Assembly (NCBI RefSeq): GCF_004000925.1
Contig: NZ_BIME01000012.1
Span: forward strand, 1-64,000
Reading direction: 5' to 3'
Source of the DNA: Paenibacillus illinoisensis NBRC 15959
GTDB taxonomy: Bacteria; Bacillota; Bacilli; Paenibacillales; Paenibacillaceae
DNA: 64,000 bases
This document shows positions 25,993-35,488 of this stretch, one piece after another. The notes under the pieces were generated by a model. It was not told where the DNA came from. It saw nothing but the letters and a program-made list of their open reading frames with translations, and made no database searches. Numbering within the stretch: position 1 is the first letter of the stretch; each line of letters opens with the position of its first letter. A program made the position numbers and the translations under genes.

Positions 25993-26826
25993 ATGAATTT
26001 ATTTGCCCAAAAAGAACAGCTATCACCTGGTCATCTGAAAATTGCCGATTTTGTTGAGCGCAACCCGGAGGAGATATTATTCATGACGGAGCAGGAAATT
26101 GCCGACAAGCTCGGAGTAAGTATAGCCACCGTTTCCCGCTTCTGGCGTGCTGTTGGATATGACAATGCCAAAGCATTCAAAATCCGGCTGCGCACCTCCG
26201 AGGACACGACACCTGCACTCAAATTAAATAAAACGATCTCCCGCATGGACACGAGCAGCCTGCCTGTGCAATTGCTGGAAGCCTCGGTATCCCATCTGCA
26301 GGAGACGTTATCACATATGAAGCAGGGAGATCTGGAGCATGCCGCTTCCATTCTTGCTGAAGCCAGAAGAGTATATATCTATGCGCCTGGGCCCTCAGCC
26401 GGTTTGGCAGAGCTGCTGTCATTCCGGTTATCGAGATTTGGATTAACGGTCATTCAACTGGCCGGAAGCGGACATGAATTGCTGGAATCCCTGATGCACA
26501 TGCAGCAGGAGGATATGGTCTTACTGATGAGCTTTACCCGTCTGCTGCCTGAAGCAGAGGTTATTCTGGATTATGCCAAGGAAGTAAACAGCAAGGCCGT
26601 ACTTGTGACAGACCGGGAGGATCTGTTATACGGACTGGCAACGGAATTGTCTTTCTATGTAAGTCGCGGTGAGCTGGGGGAATTCCACTCCATGGTTACT
26701 CCACTACTTCTTATGGAACAGCTGGTGCTCGCTGTTGGGTTATTGCAGAAGGAGCTGGCGTTATCCAAGCTGGAGAGGCTTGCTGAACTGCGCAGCAAGT
26801 ATGCGGATAAGCTGCCTCGCGGATAA
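25993..26826 (+). CDS. MurR/RpiR-family regulator with SIS domain
   Basis: The 277-aa protein has an N-terminal HTH_6 domain (LSPGHLKIADFVERNPEEILFMTEQEIADKLGVSIATVSRFWRAVGY) and a C-terminal SIS domain (ARRVYIYAPGPSAGLAELLSFRLSRFG, then MVLLMSFTRLLPEAEVILDYAKEVNSKAVLVTD). SIS domains bind phosphosugars, so the effector is probably a sugar phosphate. AAAAGGAG precedes the ATG. It is divergent from the ECF/PHP operon, its likely target, which argues that the imported compound is sugar-like or phosphorylated on entry. Confidence 0.9.
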   Translation: MNLFAQKEQLSPGHLKIADFVERNPEEILFMTEQEIADKLGVSIATVSRFWRAVGYDNAKAFKIRLRTSEDTTPALKLNKTISRMDTSSLPVQLLEASVSHLQETLSHMKQGDLEHAASILAEARRVYIYAPGPSAGLAELLSFRLSRFGLTVIQLAGSGHELLESLMHMQQEDMVLLMSFTRLLPEAEVILDYAKEVNSKAVLVTDREDLLYGLATELSFYVSRGELGEFHSMVTPLLLMEQLVLAVGLLQKELALSKLERLAELRSKYADKLPRG

Positions 26827-26948
26827 TTAAGGATATTGCGAATCATCTGGCATGGTTATGCTTCTCCTCATTTGGTGTAAAAACATAGATAAGAGCAATT
26901 GCTGCTGCTCACGAGCATGTTGAATTACATATGGAATGAGGAGATCGT

Positions 26949-27482
26949 ATGATAACAAGAGGAATCGACCATATAGGGATTACTGTGCCGGATGTGGAAC
27001 AAGCGACTGTTTTTCTTCAGCAGGTATTTGGCGCCAGACTTGTATATGACAACATTACGCCTCAGGATCCCCCGCAGGAAGGTCCCGAAGCAGAACGGAA
27101 GCTGGGGCTTCGACCTGGAGCCAAGGCCACTCATATTCGAATGTTATCTGTCGGGGAGAGCGCCAGTATTGAATTATTTCAGTTTGCAAATACCGAGCAG
27201 AATGATCCTGCCAGGGCATCAGACTTCGGTGTGCAGCATGTAGCCTTATATGTGGATCAGATGGAGAACGCGGTGAAACGATTCACAGAGGCAGGAGGAG
27301 AGCTTCTCTCCGAGCCCAGTACCTTGTCCGGCCCAATCGAAGGCGGGGAAGGAAATCAATTTGTATATGGACGTGCACCGTGGGGCATGTTGATTGAGCT
27401 GATCTCCTACCCGGCCGGCATCGATTATCCCCAGGATAGTGAGGATCAACGGTGGACACCTAAGGCAGGAAGGACTGATTAG
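26949..27482 (+). CDS. VOC-family (glyoxalase/epimerase-like) protein
   Basis: The 177-aa protein has two VOC modules: GIDHIGITVPDVEQATVFLQQVFGARLVYD at the N-terminus and FGVQHVALYVDQMENAVKRFTEAGGELLSEP in the second half. His8, Glu78 (SIELFQF), His/Tyr residues and Glu near 157 (GMLIELISYP) are plausible metal ligands as in methylmalonyl-CoA epimerase and glyoxalase I. The substrate is unknown. GAGGAGA lies five bases before the ATG. A terminator follows at 27531. Confidence 0.85.
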   Translation: MITRGIDHIGITVPDVEQATVFLQQVFGARLVYDNITPQDPPQEGPEAERKLGLRPGAKATHIRMLSVGESASIELFQFANTEQNDPARASDFGVQHVALYVDQMENAVKRFTEAGGELLSEPSTLSGPIEGGEGNQFVYGRAPWGMLIELISYPAGIDYPQDSEDQRWTPKAGRTD

Positions 27483-27530
27483 AGACTGGGAAGGCCAATT
27501 CATGTTCATGTGCTGGGCGTGCTCCTTGTG

Positions 27531-27561
27531 AGGACTGTTTCGGATGAAACGGTCCTTTTTT
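27531..27561 (+). terminator. Terminator of the VOC gene
   Basis: AGGACTGTTTC / GAAACGGTCCT is an 11-bp stem with loop GGAT, followed by TTTTTT. Confidence 0.9.
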
Positions 27562-27834
27562 GTGCGTATTTGTCCATTTACGTGTTGATATGTTGATAAT
27601 AAAATAAGGCTTAGTCCATTAAGTTTACCAAAATAAGATTATGCAAAATTTTTTTTGGGTAAATCAAAGATAAGTGATCCAAATGTCCTCAATTGGGGTA
27701 TCAATAGTAGAAGCGTTCAGTACGATCACGTGAATACATAAAAATTGGAGAAGACTGATTTCCATTTTTGAATTCTGCACAGGGATAAACTACGAAAAAA
27801 TAAGCGATAAGCATGAGATTATGGGGGAAATGAA
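27562..27834. other. AT-rich region before the chemoreceptor gene
   Basis: About 270 bp without a credible gene. A run of eight T near 27650 and a weak hairpin (AAATTGGA...TTCCATTTTT, about 27740-27771) are visible; the latter could be a leaky attenuator. No sigma-D consensus was found. Confidence 0.4.
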
Positions 27835-28758
27835 GTGCCTATAGTAGAGTTGGACAAGAAAAAAGACGTTGTCACAGATGCGCTGGTCATTAAGGCCATG
27901 GAAAAAAGTCTGGCGATCATTCGTTTTGATCTGGATCGGCGGGTGACTTATGTCAATGAGACATTTGCTCGTACGATGGGATATCGTGTAGATGAAATGT
28001 ATGGGATGCATCATCGGCAATTATGCTTTGCTGATTTCGCAAACAGCCTGGATTATGAGTTGTTCTGGAACAGTATCTTTAACGGCGTAAGCTTTCAGGA
28101 CAAGATCGAGCGTAAGGATGCTAGTGGCAACTCCGTATGGCTTGAAGCAACATATATGCCCGTCTACGATGAGAATAATGAGAGAATTCTGGGCGTCTCT
28201 AAAATTGCCACTAACATTACAAACCGTCAGAAAAACATCTCGGCCGTAGTCCATGAATTGAAAACGATGTCACATGAGATGAACGAGCATGCGGATATTG
28301 GGATTGAACGCAGTCGTGAGCTGCTGTCCAGCATCACAGAAATTTCAGAGGTTTCGGCTCATAACCGGGCTACTTTGGCTGATTTGCAGGAGCAAGCAGG
28401 CTCGATCCAAGGTGTTGTCAAAACCATTCAGAAGATTGCATCGCAGACACAGCTGCTCGCACTGAATGCTGCCATCGAAGCTGCACATGCAGGTGAGTAC
28501 GGGCGCGGCTTCGATGTTGTGGCGAAGGAAGTCAGAAAGTTGTCTGCAATGGTGACCGATTCCATTAATGAAATCCGCGATAGTGTGAAAGGCATAACAA
28601 AGGAGATTAAGAACATATCCAGCTGTGCACAAAAAGTCGAAGGGTATGCGCAGCAAAGTCAGCAGCAGATTGAAGTGGCTTTGAAAGATTTTACAACGAT
28701 TGCGGAGTCAGCTCAGTTACTTGATGCCAAGGCGCAGCATGTTACCAAGATCGTTTAA
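27835..28758 (+). CDS. Soluble PAS-domain methyl-accepting chemotaxis protein
   Basis: The 307-aa protein has a PAS domain (residues about 20-135, AIIRFDLDRRVTYVNETFARTMGYRVDEMYG and a PAC-like end ILGVSKIATNITNRQ) and a short cytoplasmic signalling domain. The conserved chemoreceptor tip is QTQLLALNAAIEAAHAGEYGRGFDVVAKEVRKLS. There are no transmembrane helices and no HAMP, so it would sense a cytosolic or redox cue and signal to CheA. GTG 27835 has GGGGGAAA upstream. No other chemotaxis genes are nearby. Confidence 0.9.
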   Translation: MPIVELDKKKDVVTDALVIKAMEKSLAIIRFDLDRRVTYVNETFARTMGYRVDEMYGMHHRQLCFADFANSLDYELFWNSIFNGVSFQDKIERKDASGNSVWLEATYMPVYDENNERILGVSKIATNITNRQKNISAVVHELKTMSHEMNEHADIGIERSRELLSSITEISEVSAHNRATLADLQEQAGSIQGVVKTIQKIASQTQLLALNAAIEAAHAGEYGRGFDVVAKEVRKLSAMVTDSINEIRDSVKGITKEIKNISSCAQKVEGYAQQSQQQIEVALKDFTTIAESAQLLDAKAQHVTKIV

Positions 28759-28802
28759 GATGTAACTCTCTTCTATAAAATAACTTAAACAATGAAATAA
28801 CG

Positions 28803-28835
28803 AAGCAGGTTCCCGAAACAAGGGGCCTGCTTTTT
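28803..28835 (+). terminator. Terminator of the chemoreceptor gene
   Basis: AAGCAGGTTCCC / GGGGCCTGCTT stem with loop GAAACAA, followed by TTTTA. Confidence 0.85.
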
Positions 28836-28940
28836 ATGATGCCAAAAAAACGGGAATTATTGTGAGCCTTCAGGGAAAGAATACTCAGAAATACATGTAG
28901 GTTCAGGTTTGCAGCATAGAGAAATGTTGGGGTGAGGGCG

Positions 28941-30656
28941 ATGTGGTCTACAATTTTATCGTTTGTCCCCGGTTGGGGAATATGGCTGCAGGCTTTTTTG
29001 GTCGTGGCTATTCCGCTTGTCATATTAAAAGCAGCCCGATGGCTGAGTTCTTCCATCAGAAAGGGAGCATTCACCAAAGCCGATTCACAGCAAAAGCAAG
29101 ACTCTGTTGATTCCTCATCGAATGGTGCTGACCAGGCACAGGGAAGTGAAACCGGCGCGTATGCGAACATCAAGCTTACGGGACACTACGCCACAGATTT
29201 GATCAGTTCAAGAGAAACGTTTGGCCAGAATGCAGACGTACATATCCGGGAATTTTTCATCTATGGTACAGATACGCCTGCAGCTGTCATGTATGTTGAT
29301 GGTTTGGTTGACCAGAATATGGTCGACGAACACTTGATTACTCCCCTTATGTTGAGAGGTGTACCTGAGCTGAAACAGGATGCTTTCTTACATCCGGATA
29401 ATGCTCATCTACTTAAGGGATATCTGAAAAATCATTTGCTGCCTGTCAGTCAGGTAGAGGAAACCGAATCACTTCAGGAACTTGCTCTGGCTGTGCTCTC
29501 CGGGAAAAATGCTCTGATTATGGAAGGGATGCCTGGAGCTCTCCTGATTGGGTCAGCGAAAGGAAAAACACGCAGCGTTGAGGAGCCGTTGTCTGAAGCC
29601 CTGCTCCGTGGTCCGCGAATTGGTTTTACGGAAAGTCTCAGTGATAATACGGGGGTACTCCGGCGATATGGCAGTAACCAGAGCCTGTTCTTACAGAAAT
29701 ATGAAGTAGGTACACGGATCAAAAAGGATTTGGTAATTGCGTATATTGAGGACATTGCGAACGCGGATATTGTAGCTGAAGTAAAAAAGCGCATCGAGAA
29801 GCTGGACGTGGACGCCATGCTGGAATCCGGTTATATAGAGCAGCTTATTGAGGATGATCAACTGAGTCCTTTTCAACAAGTGCAAAATACCGAGAGACCG
29901 GACCGGGTGATCAGTGCCTTGCTTGAAGGACGTGTTGCCATATTGCTGGATGGTACACCCTTCGCATTGATTGTGCCGACAACATTCAGCATGCTGCTGC
30001 AATCCCCTGAAGACTACTATGAGCGATGGATTCCAGGTACATTTCTCCGCATGCTTCGTTTTCTGGCAGCGATGATTGCACTTCTTGCGCCTGCCTTATA
30101 TATTTCGTTTATTTCTTTTCATCCCGGTCTGATTCCGACCAAACTGGCTTTGACCATTATTGAGACGCGAAAGGGAGTGCCGTTTCCCTCCATTATTGAA
30201 GCCCTCATTATGGAGACGGCCATTGAGATATTGCGTGAAGCCGGCATACGTCTGCCGAAACCGATTGGACCTGCCATGGGAATCGTCGGTGGTCTCATTA
30301 TTGGGGATGCGGCTGTACAGGCAGGGATTGTCAGTCCGTTTCTCGTTATTGTCGTCGCCGTTACGGCAATTTCGTCCTTCTCCATTCCAACCTACAGTGC
30401 AGGGATTACGCTGCGGATTCTGCGTTTCATCGGCATGTTTAGTGCGGCTATACTCGGCTTGTACGGCGTTGTTTTGTTTATCCTGCTACTCTGCAGTCAT
30501 CTTGCACGATTACAGAGCTTTGGCGTTCCATATGTCAGCCCAAGTGTTCCTTATAGATTATCGGACTGGAAAGACTTTCTGATCAGGGCACCGCTCAGCA
30601 TGATGAGGAAACGCCCATACATGATGAAACCCGAAGATCAGGATCGCAAGAAATGA
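28941..30656 (+). CDS. Spore germination receptor subunit A (GerA family)
   Basis: The 571-aa protein is the GerAA/GerKA-type subunit of a nutrient germination receptor in the spore inner membrane. An N-terminal cytosolic domain contains DVHIREFFIYGTDTPAAVMYVDGLVD and the signature LPVSQVEE...ALIMEGMPGALLI. The membrane domain (residues about 375-530) includes RMLRFLAAMIALLAPALYISFISFHPGLIPTKLALTI and the stretch IEILREAGIRLPKPIGPAMGIVGGLIIGDAAVQAG typical of GerA. ATG 28941 follows a GGTGAGGG site; GTG 28932 is an alternative. It is the first gene of an A-B-C operon. Confidence 0.94.
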   Translation: MWSTILSFVPGWGIWLQAFLVVAIPLVILKAARWLSSSIRKGAFTKADSQQKQDSVDSSSNGADQAQGSETGAYANIKLTGHYATDLISSRETFGQNADVHIREFFIYGTDTPAAVMYVDGLVDQNMVDEHLITPLMLRGVPELKQDAFLHPDNAHLLKGYLKNHLLPVSQVEETESLQELALAVLSGKNALIMEGMPGALLIGSAKGKTRSVEEPLSEALLRGPRIGFTESLSDNTGVLRRYGSNQSLFLQKYEVGTRIKKDLVIAYIEDIANADIVAEVKKRIEKLDVDAMLESGYIEQLIEDDQLSPFQQVQNTERPDRVISALLEGRVAILLDGTPFALIVPTTFSMLLQSPEDYYERWIPGTFLRMLRFLAAMIALLAPALYISFISFHPGLIPTKLALTIIETRKGVPFPSIIEALIMETAIEILREAGIRLPKPIGPAMGIVGGLIIGDAAVQAGIVSPFLVIVVAVTAISSFSIPTYSAGITLRILRFIGMFSAAILGLYGVVLFILLLCSHLARLQSFGVPYVSPSVPYRLSDWKDFLIRAPLSMMRKRPYMMKPEDQDRKK

Positions 30657-30695
30657 GGATAAGGCTATGATACTGATGAGGAAGAGGTGAAACCA

Positions 30696-31796
30696 ATGAA
30701 GCCTTCCTACACTCCCATAACAACAACCCAGGCTGCAATAATGATCATTAACTATATGCTGGGAGCAGGCATCCTGACCTTGCCGCGGACAACGGTGGAA
30801 GCCGTGGATACACCTGATGTCTGGATTTCCATTATCATCTCGGGTGTAATCATTATGCTCATTGGTTTCATCATGATCATGCTGTGCCGAAGATTTCCAG
30901 GGAAAACCGTGTTTCAGTTTGTTCCGGAGATTACCGGCAAGTGGATAGCCATGCTAATCAGTATGGCTATTATCCTATATTTCATCATTATCTCTGCATT
31001 TGAAGTCAGGGTTTTGGCGGAAGTGACCAATTTATATCTGCTTGAGCGTACGCCAACTTGGGCGATTGTGATGGGCTTTATGTGGATCGGGATCTACCTG
31101 ATATCGGGAGGACTGAATGCAATCGTTCGGTTGTTCGAGATTATTTTGCCGATCACAATTGTTATCTTTGTCATAGCGATCCTTCTCAGCAGCAAAGTAT
31201 TTGAGATTAACAATCTGAGACCTGTGCTCGGTGAAGGATTTATGCCGGTTATCAAAGGGTTGAAGCCTTCCCTTTTGTCATATACAGGCTATGAGATCAT
31301 GTTTGTCGTCATGGCTTATATGAAGAACCCTGAAAAGGGAAATAAGGCAATTGTCTGGGGAACGGCAATTCCTACATTAATCTATCTGGTAACGGTTGTT
31401 ATGGTGGTGGGCAGCTTGTCCATTAATGGCATGAAGACCCGAACCTGGCCTACACTCGATTTGATGAGAAGTTTTGAGATTCAGGGATTGATATTTGAAC
31501 GGTTTGAATCGTTACTGCTGGTCATCTGGATTATGCAAATTTTTTCGACATTTACCGTCACCTTGTATGCAGCATCCATAGGATGCGCTCAATTGTTCAA
31601 ACGAAAGGAAATATTGGGAGCCATGTTTATATTAGTTTCCATTATTTATTTTGTTGGCTCTCTTCCGAACGACGTCAACCAGACATTTGCATTAGGGGAT
31701 TTTGTGGGAGAAGCATCTGTCTATCTATTTGCAATCCTACCATCCCTTTTGCTGCTGTTGAGCTTTATCCGCAAGAAAGGAGGCAGACAGAAATGA
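30696..31796 (+). CDS. Spore germination permease-like subunit B (GerB family)
   Basis: The 366-aa protein has about ten membrane helices of the APC-like GerAB fold, starting with TTTQAAIMIINYMLGAGILTLPRT and containing PSLLSYTGYEIMFVVMAYMKNPEKG. GerAB subunits bind the nutrient germinant. ATG 30696 has GAAGAGGTG six bases upstream and lies 39 bp after the A subunit. Its TGA overlaps the ATG of the C subunit by four bases (ATGA). The germinant cannot be inferred. Confidence 0.94.
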   Translation: MKPSYTPITTTQAAIMIINYMLGAGILTLPRTTVEAVDTPDVWISIIISGVIIMLIGFIMIMLCRRFPGKTVFQFVPEITGKWIAMLISMAIILYFIIISAFEVRVLAEVTNLYLLERTPTWAIVMGFMWIGIYLISGGLNAIVRLFEIILPITIVIFVIAILLSSKVFEINNLRPVLGEGFMPVIKGLKPSLLSYTGYEIMFVVMAYMKNPEKGNKAIVWGTAIPTLIYLVTVVMVVGSLSINGMKTRTWPTLDLMRSFEIQGLIFERFESLLLVIWIMQIFSTFTVTLYAASIGCAQLFKRKEILGAMFILVSIIYFVGSLPNDVNQTFALGDFVGEASVYLFAILPSLLLLLSFIRKKGGRQK

Positions 31797-32995
31797 TTTT
31801 TCCCTGGAAGAAAATAATAGGGTTTTCTGCAGCCTTATGTCTGTTGTTTACCCAAACCGGATGTTGGAGCAGCAAAGAGATCGAGGATCTGGGCGTCTAC
31901 GTGGCTCTGGGGATTGATGCCCCCGAGCAAACTGAATTCGAAAAGGATGTAAACGCCCACGGTGGTCATTATCCAAAAGAGAATAACCTAACTGCTACAG
32001 TGCAGATTGTCCCCAAGGATTCTTCGAAACCCAATAGCCAGCAAGGCTCTCCCGCAGCGGGTAAATCCTACTTTAATGAACAATTAACGGGGGATTCGCT
32101 ATTAGAAATTTTCCGTCAGTTTGCACTTAGAAGAGATCGTCCCCTTATCGGGCATCATTTGAAAGTTATCGTCGTTTCTCAAGAAATTTCACGGAAATAC
32201 AGCTTGGAACAATTACTTGACTTTGTACTGCGGGATAACGATATCCGTCCTAGCTGCCTGGTCGTGGTGAGTGATGAAAAAGCCATAGATGCACTGTACT
32301 CCAATGATCCTAGTGAAATTCCGGCATTTTACCTGACAGGTCTGGTGGAAAATTCATACTTGTCCAACAAAATCATGCCTGCCGTGTCACTGGCCAAGCT
32401 GGATGCAACCATGCAGTCGGGCCAAAGCTTTCTCTTACAGAACGTCATCTCATATAAAGGCGAACATAAATTTTCAGGCGCAGGGATCTATCACTCGAAG
32501 ACAAAACGCCTTATTGGAACTTTAAGCCAAGTCGATCTCGAAGGATTGTCGTGGATTCAGGAAAGACCAAAGGGAGGTGTATTAAAAACCTATGAGGCCC
32601 GAACCGGGAGTACGATCGTATATGAAATTAAACATACTAAAGGCAAAATTATTCCTACCGTTCATGGGGACGATATCTCATTTCATGTCAAGGTGGAATC
32701 GGAAGGATGGTTCATGGAAGATTGGACGGTTCCTGAAGCATCGGGGGACGAAGCTTACATTCATAAACTGGAGGAGGAGTTCAAAAAAATCGCTGAACAG
32801 CAGGTAAAACAGGCTTTAGATAAAATACAGCATAAGTACAAGGTTGATGTTGGCGGGTTTGGCGAGAAACTGCGCATCAAATATCCAAAAGTATGGAAAA
32901 AGGTTAAACCGGATTGGGACAACACATTCAGTCAAATCCCGATTACCTACGATATTAAAATCAAAATCAAAAATCAGGGATCATCGACGGAGTAA
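31793..32995 (+). CDS. Spore germination lipoprotein subunit C (GerC family)
   Basis: The 400-aa Ger(x)C lipoprotein has a signal peptide with lipobox FTQTGC (lipidated Cys24), the opening WSSKEIEDLGVYVALGID, and a C-terminal half ending with a KIQHKYKVDVGGFGEKLRIKYPKVWKKVKPDWDNTF segment characteristic of the family. It sits on the outer face of the spore inner membrane as the third receptor subunit. It is translationally coupled to subunit B and ends the operon. Confidence 0.94.
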   Translation: MIFPWKKIIGFSAALCLLFTQTGCWSSKEIEDLGVYVALGIDAPEQTEFEKDVNAHGGHYPKENNLTATVQIVPKDSSKPNSQQGSPAAGKSYFNEQLTGDSLLEIFRQFALRRDRPLIGHHLKVIVVSQEISRKYSLEQLLDFVLRDNDIRPSCLVVVSDEKAIDALYSNDPSEIPAFYLTGLVENSYLSNKIMPAVSLAKLDATMQSGQSFLLQNVISYKGEHKFSGAGIYHSKTKRLIGTLSQVDLEGLSWIQERPKGGVLKTYEARTGSTIVYEIKHTKGKIIPTVHGDDISFHVKVESEGWFMEDWTVPEASGDEAYIHKLEEEFKKIAEQQVKQALDKIQHKYKVDVGGFGEKLRIKYPKVWKKVKPDWDNTFSQIPITYDIKIKIKNQGSSTE

Positions 32996-33024
32996 TATCT
33001 GAAGGAGTAACCTGGACAAGCCAT

Positions 33025-33066
33025 ACAGCCTTTTCAAACCCGTGAAGGATCTGAGAAGGCTGTTTC
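33025..33066. terminator. Terminator between gerC-type and permease genes
   Basis: ACAGCCTTTTCA (33025-33036) pairs with TGAGAAGGCTGT (33052-33063) over 12 bp with one wobble. It lies between two converging genes with a short T run on the plus side. Confidence 0.7.
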
Positions 33067-33083
33067 ACATGCCCTTGTCAAAG

Positions 33084-35486
33084 TTATTCAATTACCAACA
33101 TACGTGGCGATGTGTCCTGAATGACACGGGAGGAGAACCAGGAGCCGAGAGCTGCTGCAATCATGCCGATGCAAGCGAATAGAACAATTCCAACCCCATT
33201 TAGAATAAGAGGAAGATGTACTATACCATAGTCAGCAAGGATCATCTCAAGGAGAACAGGCAGCATATACACGCCAACCAGGATTCCCAGCAGGGCGCCC
33301 ATAGCGGATAGGAGCGATATTCCCATGGCAATAGACAGCCGAATGCGATGCGAGGTTAATCCAAGCGATTTGTAGATACCATACGTTCTGCTTTCTTTGC
33401 GGATACTAATCCGGCAGGTGCTGAAAATAATAATAAATGTAACCAGGATGAAGAGCAGCCCGATCAGGCTCATGGGATAAATTAAAATGTCAGCCGCTTC
33501 AGCATAGACTGAATCAAGTAAAGTCTTTTGGGTGACAACAGAAGCGGAATCTTTAAATTCATTGTTTAGTTCCTCTGCTACCTGTTCTGCTTCCAGCGGA
33601 TCATTCAAATTAATGAATATGGCATCAAAATCACTGTAATTCGGGCGAATCGTATTCATGGCCTCCATCGTAATTCGTCCCGAGATGGACATATTGGCAA
33701 TAGCTTGATAAATTCCTGTGATGAGGAATGTGCGCTTTTCTCCCTCAATATAAAGATCCAGGAAGTCACCCGGATCTTTGTCTAAAGACTCAGCTACTCC
33801 CACACCAATGGCAATTTCATTCTCCTGCACAGGATTTTTCCCCATCAGTGTCTCAAATCCAAGGTCCTGATAGCTTCCTTCCAGTACACTCAGAGCCAGA
33901 CTGGTGGATTGCCCCTCTCCATCTGCTGAATAGTCTCCGCTGATTACACCAGTCATATTTCCTTGCCAGCCTGCATTTTTGATTCTCGGATCGTCTTGTA
34001 ACCATTGCTTGAATTCTTCTTCGGGAAATGTACTTTTATTAACAACGACAGCGGCGATGTTTGCATTGTCATAACCCCACTGGGCAGCAGTTTGAGCAAT
34101 TCCGGTGATACTGGTTAACAGAACAAATCCCAAAACCAGTACGGAAGAGGCTGTTGTTGTCAGCAAGAGCATTAGAATAGAACTTTTGATGTTTTTGGTG
34201 ACATGGCGAACTCCGATAACTGCACCTACAGGCAGGCGCGTGAACCCGAAGAGAATGGTTAGCGGAGAGTTCATTTTCCGCGCCATCCGGGTATTGTCCA
34301 GCTCCGACATTCCATAACGGATGGCCTGCACTGGCTGAATACTCCTTGCTTTTTTGGCATACATCACACCGAACAAAAGGATCATGGCGAACAGGAATAC
34401 GCCCACAAGCATAGCTGAGCCTATCCCCTCGACCGAGATGTCACGATTTCCCACGCGAAGAGAAGACACGGAGATATTGATGATGAATTTGGATATCCAT
34501 ATACTGAGCCCAAGTCCCGGAAGGATGGCTATACAGGAAAGCATGGAATACTGCATGACATAAGTGCCGATGGTTTTTGCCGAGGTCAGACCGAGTGATT
34601 TCAGAATGCCGATCGTTTTATAGTTGGCCAGGATGGCATCCGAAATCGTAAATCCTATCGTAATCAGAGCGATGGCAAGCATGACAACTCCTAGGAAAAT
34701 CATGATGAATCCGATGATTTGATTAATGATCAGATAGAAAGAAGAGATCCCCTCAAACTCCATCTTGGTTTCCAGAAACGGACTGCCTGCCTCAAGCGAG
34801 TACCGTTCCCAATAACTTGAATTGGCACTATAATCGTCGAAATGGATACCCAGCATATAATTATCGTTTCCCGGAAGAGACTGAACATGCTTCGAATAAT
34901 CGGAAGGGTTCATCCAGACTCGTGCTGTATTGGTGAAGGGTGCCCCATAGGGGACATCGACTACACTGCCGGATACGTTCAATTTGATGGTAGTGCTCCC
35001 CGTTTTGAAGCCGATAGTATCTCCGGCCGAGACACCGTACGCATTGGCCATGGAAGTGGGAATCCAGACCGAACCTGGCTCGGGAACCGCTCCTGGTGTT
35101 CCACTAGAAAATATAAGCTTATCCACAACCCGCGGCGTTGAAGGGGTATTCATCATGTAAAGGTAAATATTAGGGATATCCGTGCCATGAAACGAGATGC
35201 CCGATAACGTTCGGTACGTTAGCAGTTCAGACACTTCAACGCCTTCCTGGGAAGCCCACCAAGAGTGAACAGCCTTTGGATCATTCAGGCCTTTATCAAA
35301 AGTCAAAATCTGATGAGATCCATTGGTGTGGGTATGCATTTCTCTAAACTGATTACCTGTGTTGGCCAGAATCATGACAGCTGTAGACAACAGCAGCGTG
35401 GATAGAAGAATGAGCAGAGCGATAAACGAGTTTTGTATTTTGCTTCTGCCCAGATAGGAGAGGCTAAGTTTCAACATGACAGCCAT
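33084..35486 (-). CDS. Large FtsX-type ABC transporter permease
   Basis: The 800-aa membrane protein has about ten helices. One lies at the N-terminus. A first FtsX core of three helices is near residues 255-375 (LAIALITIGFTISDAILANYKTIGILKSLGLTSAKTIGTY), followed by a helix near 440. A second FtsX core is near 670-790 (LVTFIIIFSTCRISIRKESRTYGIYKSLGLTSHRIRLS). Two large extracytoplasmic domains lie between. This MacB/LolC-like architecture works in lipoprotein handling, peptide resistance or export. It starts two bases after the ATPase stop. The partner ATPase and two-component system suggest an envelope-stress or antimicrobial-peptide role, by inference. Confidence 0.88.
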   Translation of the reverse strand: MAVMLKLSLSYLGRSKIQNSFIALLILLSTLLLSTAVMILANTGNQFREMHTHTNGSHQILTFDKGLNDPKAVHSWWASQEGVEVSELLTYRTLSGISFHGTDIPNIYLYMMNTPSTPRVVDKLIFSSGTPGAVPEPGSVWIPTSMANAYGVSAGDTIGFKTGSTTIKLNVSGSVVDVPYGAPFTNTARVWMNPSDYSKHVQSLPGNDNYMLGIHFDDYSANSSYWERYSLEAGSPFLETKMEFEGISSFYLIINQIIGFIMIFLGVVMLAIALITIGFTISDAILANYKTIGILKSLGLTSAKTIGTYVMQYSMLSCIAILPGLGLSIWISKFIINISVSSLRVGNRDISVEGIGSAMLVGVFLFAMILLFGVMYAKKARSIQPVQAIRYGMSELDNTRMARKMNSPLTILFGFTRLPVGAVIGVRHVTKNIKSSILMLLLTTTASSVLVLGFVLLTSITGIAQTAAQWGYDNANIAAVVVNKSTFPEEEFKQWLQDDPRIKNAGWQGNMTGVISGDYSADGEGQSTSLALSVLEGSYQDLGFETLMGKNPVQENEIAIGVGVAESLDKDPGDFLDLYIEGEKRTFLITGIYQAIANMSISGRITMEAMNTIRPNYSDFDAIFINLNDPLEAEQVAEELNNEFKDSASVVTQKTLLDSVYAEAADILIYPMSLIGLLFILVTFIIIFSTCRISIRKESRTYGIYKSLGLTSHRIRLSIAMGISLLSAMGALLGILVGVYMLPVLLEMILADYGIVHLPLILNGVGIVLFACIGMIAAALGSWFSSRVIQDTSPRMLVIE

Positions 35487-35488
35487 CG

